DNA of 64,000 bases from Taibaiella lutea. GTDB lineage: Bacteria > Bacteroidota > Bacteroidia > Chitinophagales > Chitinophagaceae. The notes beneath the pieces are model-generated. The model saw only the letters and a program-made list of their open reading frames with translations. It had not been told where the DNA came from and made no database searches. Location: assembly GCF_008629695.1 (NCBI RefSeq), contig NZ_VWSH01000001.1, positions 709,990 through 773,989 on the forward strand, in the 5' to 3' direction. A program made the position numbers and the translations under genes. Positions 62,481-64,000 of this stretch are shown piece after piece. Each line of letters starts with the position of its first letter. Position 1 is the stretch's first letter.

Positions 62481-63305
62481 ATGAAACTAATTTCCCTTAT
62501 AACATTTCTCCTGAGTTCATGCACACAAACGCCGTCGGAATATTTTCAACAGCATAATAACACTCCTGATATCCGGCAAAAGTTAAGTGATCTTCCTTTA
62601 CCTAAAGGCTATAAAAGGATAATTGCAGGCAATAATAGCTTTGCTGTTTACGCCAGGAATATTCAGTTAAAAAGCGATAACACCGTTTATCTTTTCAGCG
62701 GGATTAAGAAAGGGAATCAATCCGCACAATATGCAGTTCTGAATATAGATGTCGGCAACAAGGATTTACAACAATGTGCAGATGCTGCTATGCGCTTAAG
62801 AGCAGAATATCTTTTTTCCCAAAACCGATACAATGATATAAAATTTCAATTTACAAATGGATTCCTATGCGATTTTGAACACTATGCAAATGGTTACAGG
62901 GTAAAATTTAACGGCAATAATTGCAGCTGGATAAAGCAGACTGGCATAAGCTACACACATGCTACTTTGAGGAAATACCTTGACCTTGTTTATTCTTATG
63001 CCGGAACAAAATCATTGTACAATCAAATGAAGCCCGTTTCATTTTCAAAGATAGAACCTGGTGATGTTCTATTGCAAAAGCGGGAACCTTACGGACATGC
63101 GGTAACGGTAATGGACATGGCTTATAACCCTCAAACCAAAGACACTATTTTTCTTTTAAGTCAAAGTTATATGCCTGCGCAGGATATCCATATTTTGCGC
63201 AATCAGATGAATGATGATTTATCGCCCTGGTATTCCGTTAATGGTGCGGATATAATTGAGACGCCAGAATGGACTTTTACTAAGAATGATCTGAAATTTT
63301 TTTAA
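62481..63305 (+). CDS. DUF4846 domain lipoprotein
   Basis: 274 residues. Short lipoprotein signal (LISLITFLLSSCTQ, lipobox Cys about 14). The DUF4846 region has RLRAEYLFSQNRYNDIKFQFTNGF, the KFNGNNCSWIK segment, IEPGDVLLQKREPYGHAVTVMDMA and FLLSQSYMPAQDIHIL. GHAV and QSYMPAQ are the family's hallmark and have NlpC/P60-like flavour (His and Gln/Asn) but no clear Cys, so activity is unknown. It follows the DUF3857 triplet by 75 bp and may belong to the same transcript. Confidence 0.82.
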   Translation: MKLISLITFLLSSCTQTPSEYFQQHNNTPDIRQKLSDLPLPKGYKRIIAGNNSFAVYARNIQLKSDNTVYLFSGIKKGNQSAQYAVLNIDVGNKDLQQCADAAMRLRAEYLFSQNRYNDIKFQFTNGFLCDFEHYANGYRVKFNGNNCSWIKQTGISYTHATLRKYLDLVYSYAGTKSLYNQMKPVSFSKIEPGDVLLQKREPYGHAVTVMDMAYNPQTKDTIFLLSQSYMPAQDIHILRNQMNDDLSPWYSVNGADIIETPEWTFTKNDLKFF

Positions 63306-63847
63306 CGTTGCAGATAGACTAAATAATTGTGTGGAGTCAAATAATAGATATCAGCATATTTATTATTCAGTTCAAATAATAAATATGAGAAATCAGGCTG
63401 CAAACTACCGGGAGATGTGGAACAGGGTGTATCCTGCAACCAAGTAAAAGATTTTGGTCCTTCATGTACATTGGTAATAGAAAAGACTTTATTAATTGCC
63501 GGAATAACAATCGTATAATCATTACCTACCTTTATTTCAAAAAATCCATTCTTCACCCATTGGGAGCTACTTGCAGCATAAGCTGTATCACTTGCAAAAA
63601 TGCTATTAGACAAATCTAATGTATCGGTCAATTCCAAAGTATCGAATTGACTATTGGCTACATATTTATTTAATACTACAATTTTCAATTCGTCGGCAGA
63701 AAACCCTTTAAATACAGGGCTTGCTGGAAGATAAAAACAAGATCGCCCGCATACATATTGCTGCGATTCGGTTTGTACTTTCTTTTTACAAGAACCCAAT
63801 ACTAATGGAATAATCAGAACAATTATAAGAAAAGACGATAGTTTCAT
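63302..63847 (-). CDS. Hypothetical lipoprotein
   Basis: 181 residues. Lipobox LVLGSC at about residue 19. The N-terminal part has CGRSCFY with two Cys (likely a disulphide), then a mostly beta region. C-terminal segment FSYLLFELNNKYADIYYLTPHNYLVYLQR. No recognised family. Convergent with the DUF4846 gene; the two stops overlap by 4 bp. Confidence 0.7.
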   Translation of the reverse strand: MKLSSFLIIVLIIPLVLGSCKKKVQTESQQYVCGRSCFYLPASPVFKGFSADELKIVVLNKYVANSQFDTLELTDTLDLSNSIFASDTAYAASSSQWVKNGFFEIKVGNDYTIVIPAINKVFSITNVHEGPKSFTWLQDTPCSTSPGSLQPDFSYLLFELNNKYADIYYLTPHNYLVYLQR

Positions 63848-63890
63848 GTCCGGGGAATTTTGCAGTTAAAACAAATGTATATAAAAAGAC

Positions 63891-63924
63891 GAATGCCGGA
63901 CTCAATAACTTGAGTCCGGCATTC
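63891..63924 (-). terminator. Terminator of the right-edge thiolase
   Basis: GAATGCCGGACTCA and its exact complement around ATAACT; T-rich end on the minus strand. Confidence 0.88.
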
Positions 63925-63943
63925 TATAAATGTCTATTTCATT

Positions 63944-64000
63944 TTATACCAATTCGTAAATAATAGCAGCGCCCTGCCCTACTCCGATACACATGGTAGC
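63944..64000 (-). CDS. Thiolase, C-terminal end only (partial, runs off the window)
   Basis: The last 18 codons read leftward as ATMCIGVGQGAAIIYELV and stop at 63944-63946. The Cys-Ile-Gly-x-Gly-Gln-Gly block is the C-terminal catalytic cysteine motif of acetyl-CoA acyltransferases. The rest lies beyond the window. It would be a second thiolase, distinct from that at 3288-4466 (which ends GGGGASALVIERL). Confidence 0.85.
   Translation of the reverse strand, partial: ATMCIGVGQGAAIIYELV

Overview
The window is a stretch of chromosome from a member of the Bacteroidota, most likely near the Chitinophagaceae/Sphingobacteriales. The evidence is a short RpoD of about 288 residues, promoters of the TAnnTTTG type instead of a classical -10, Type IX secretion C-terminal sorting domains, and many families largely confined to this phylum (DUF6089, DUF4159, DUF3822, DUF3857, DUF4846, WbqC). 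Base composition is moderately AT-rich, intergenic spaces are short, and many genes end in strong palindromic terminators. I found no tRNA, rRNA, CRISPR array, prophage or plasmid backbone. This is mostly core genome with a few accessory insertions.

Layout. 1-4.5 kb: an amine-oxidase-type flavoenzyme, a pentapeptide-repeat protein, a small RAYT (REP-associated tyrosine transposase) cassette inserted at the end of the pentapeptide gene, and a thiolase. 4.5-10.6 kb: DUF1345 membrane protein, PlsY, a spermidine-synthase-like methyltransferase, the primary sigma factor RpoD, a START-like protein, an LptF/G permease and a PAP2 phosphatase. 10.6-19.5 kb: a leftward group (lipoprotein, RsmE, DUF4159, YraN), ThiL, an RND-type adaptor lipoprotein, a YggS-type PLP protein, a DtxR/MntR-type regulator, a periplasmic-binding-fold protein and an acyl desaturase. 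19.7-30.6 kb: SppA, a tiny secreted protein that is almost only a T9SS sorting domain, a RelA/SpoT enzyme, WbqC, 3-hydroxyacyl-CoA dehydrogenase, a lipoprotein, pyruvate dehydrogenase E1 beta, a Kunitz-like lipoprotein, a DUF6089 barrel and a HAD phosphatase.

30.6-35.8 kb is one leftward gene for a 1702-residue secreted protein: a parallel beta-helix, ten nearly identical 70-residue Ig/PKD-like repeats and a T9SS tail. 36-46.7 kb: YjbR and a carotenoid-isomerase-like flavoenzyme, PhoH, a C-H-D (transglutaminase-like) protein, a MATE exporter, DUF3822-RsmD, a Uma2 nuclease, DUF2130, CoaD, NUDIX and PyrE. 46.7-56.3 kb: a cupin pair, S16, PanC, a GT5 N-domain protein, GlmS, L35-L20-L19, MepB, S20, a lytic transglycosylase and TatA. 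56.4-63.9 kb: three tandem DUF3857 proteins of which only the last keeps transglutaminase catalytic residues, followed by a DUF4846 protein and a lipoprotein. The window ends inside a second thiolase.

Themes: envelope building (LptF/G, PlsY, SppA, desaturase, lytic transglycosylase, GlmS), translation (five ribosomal proteins, two rRNA methyltransferases), cofactor and nucleotide supply (ThiL, PanC and CoaD for coenzyme A, PyrE), and acyl-CoA metabolism (two thiolases and a 3-hydroxyacyl-CoA dehydrogenase). The most unusual items are the RAYT cassette bounded by a perfect 40-bp direct repeat, the DUF3857 triplet with two apparently dead paralogues, a perfect 13-bp inverted repeat over a divergent promoter region, the repeat-rich giant T9SS cargo, and a bacterial Kunitz-like lipoprotein.
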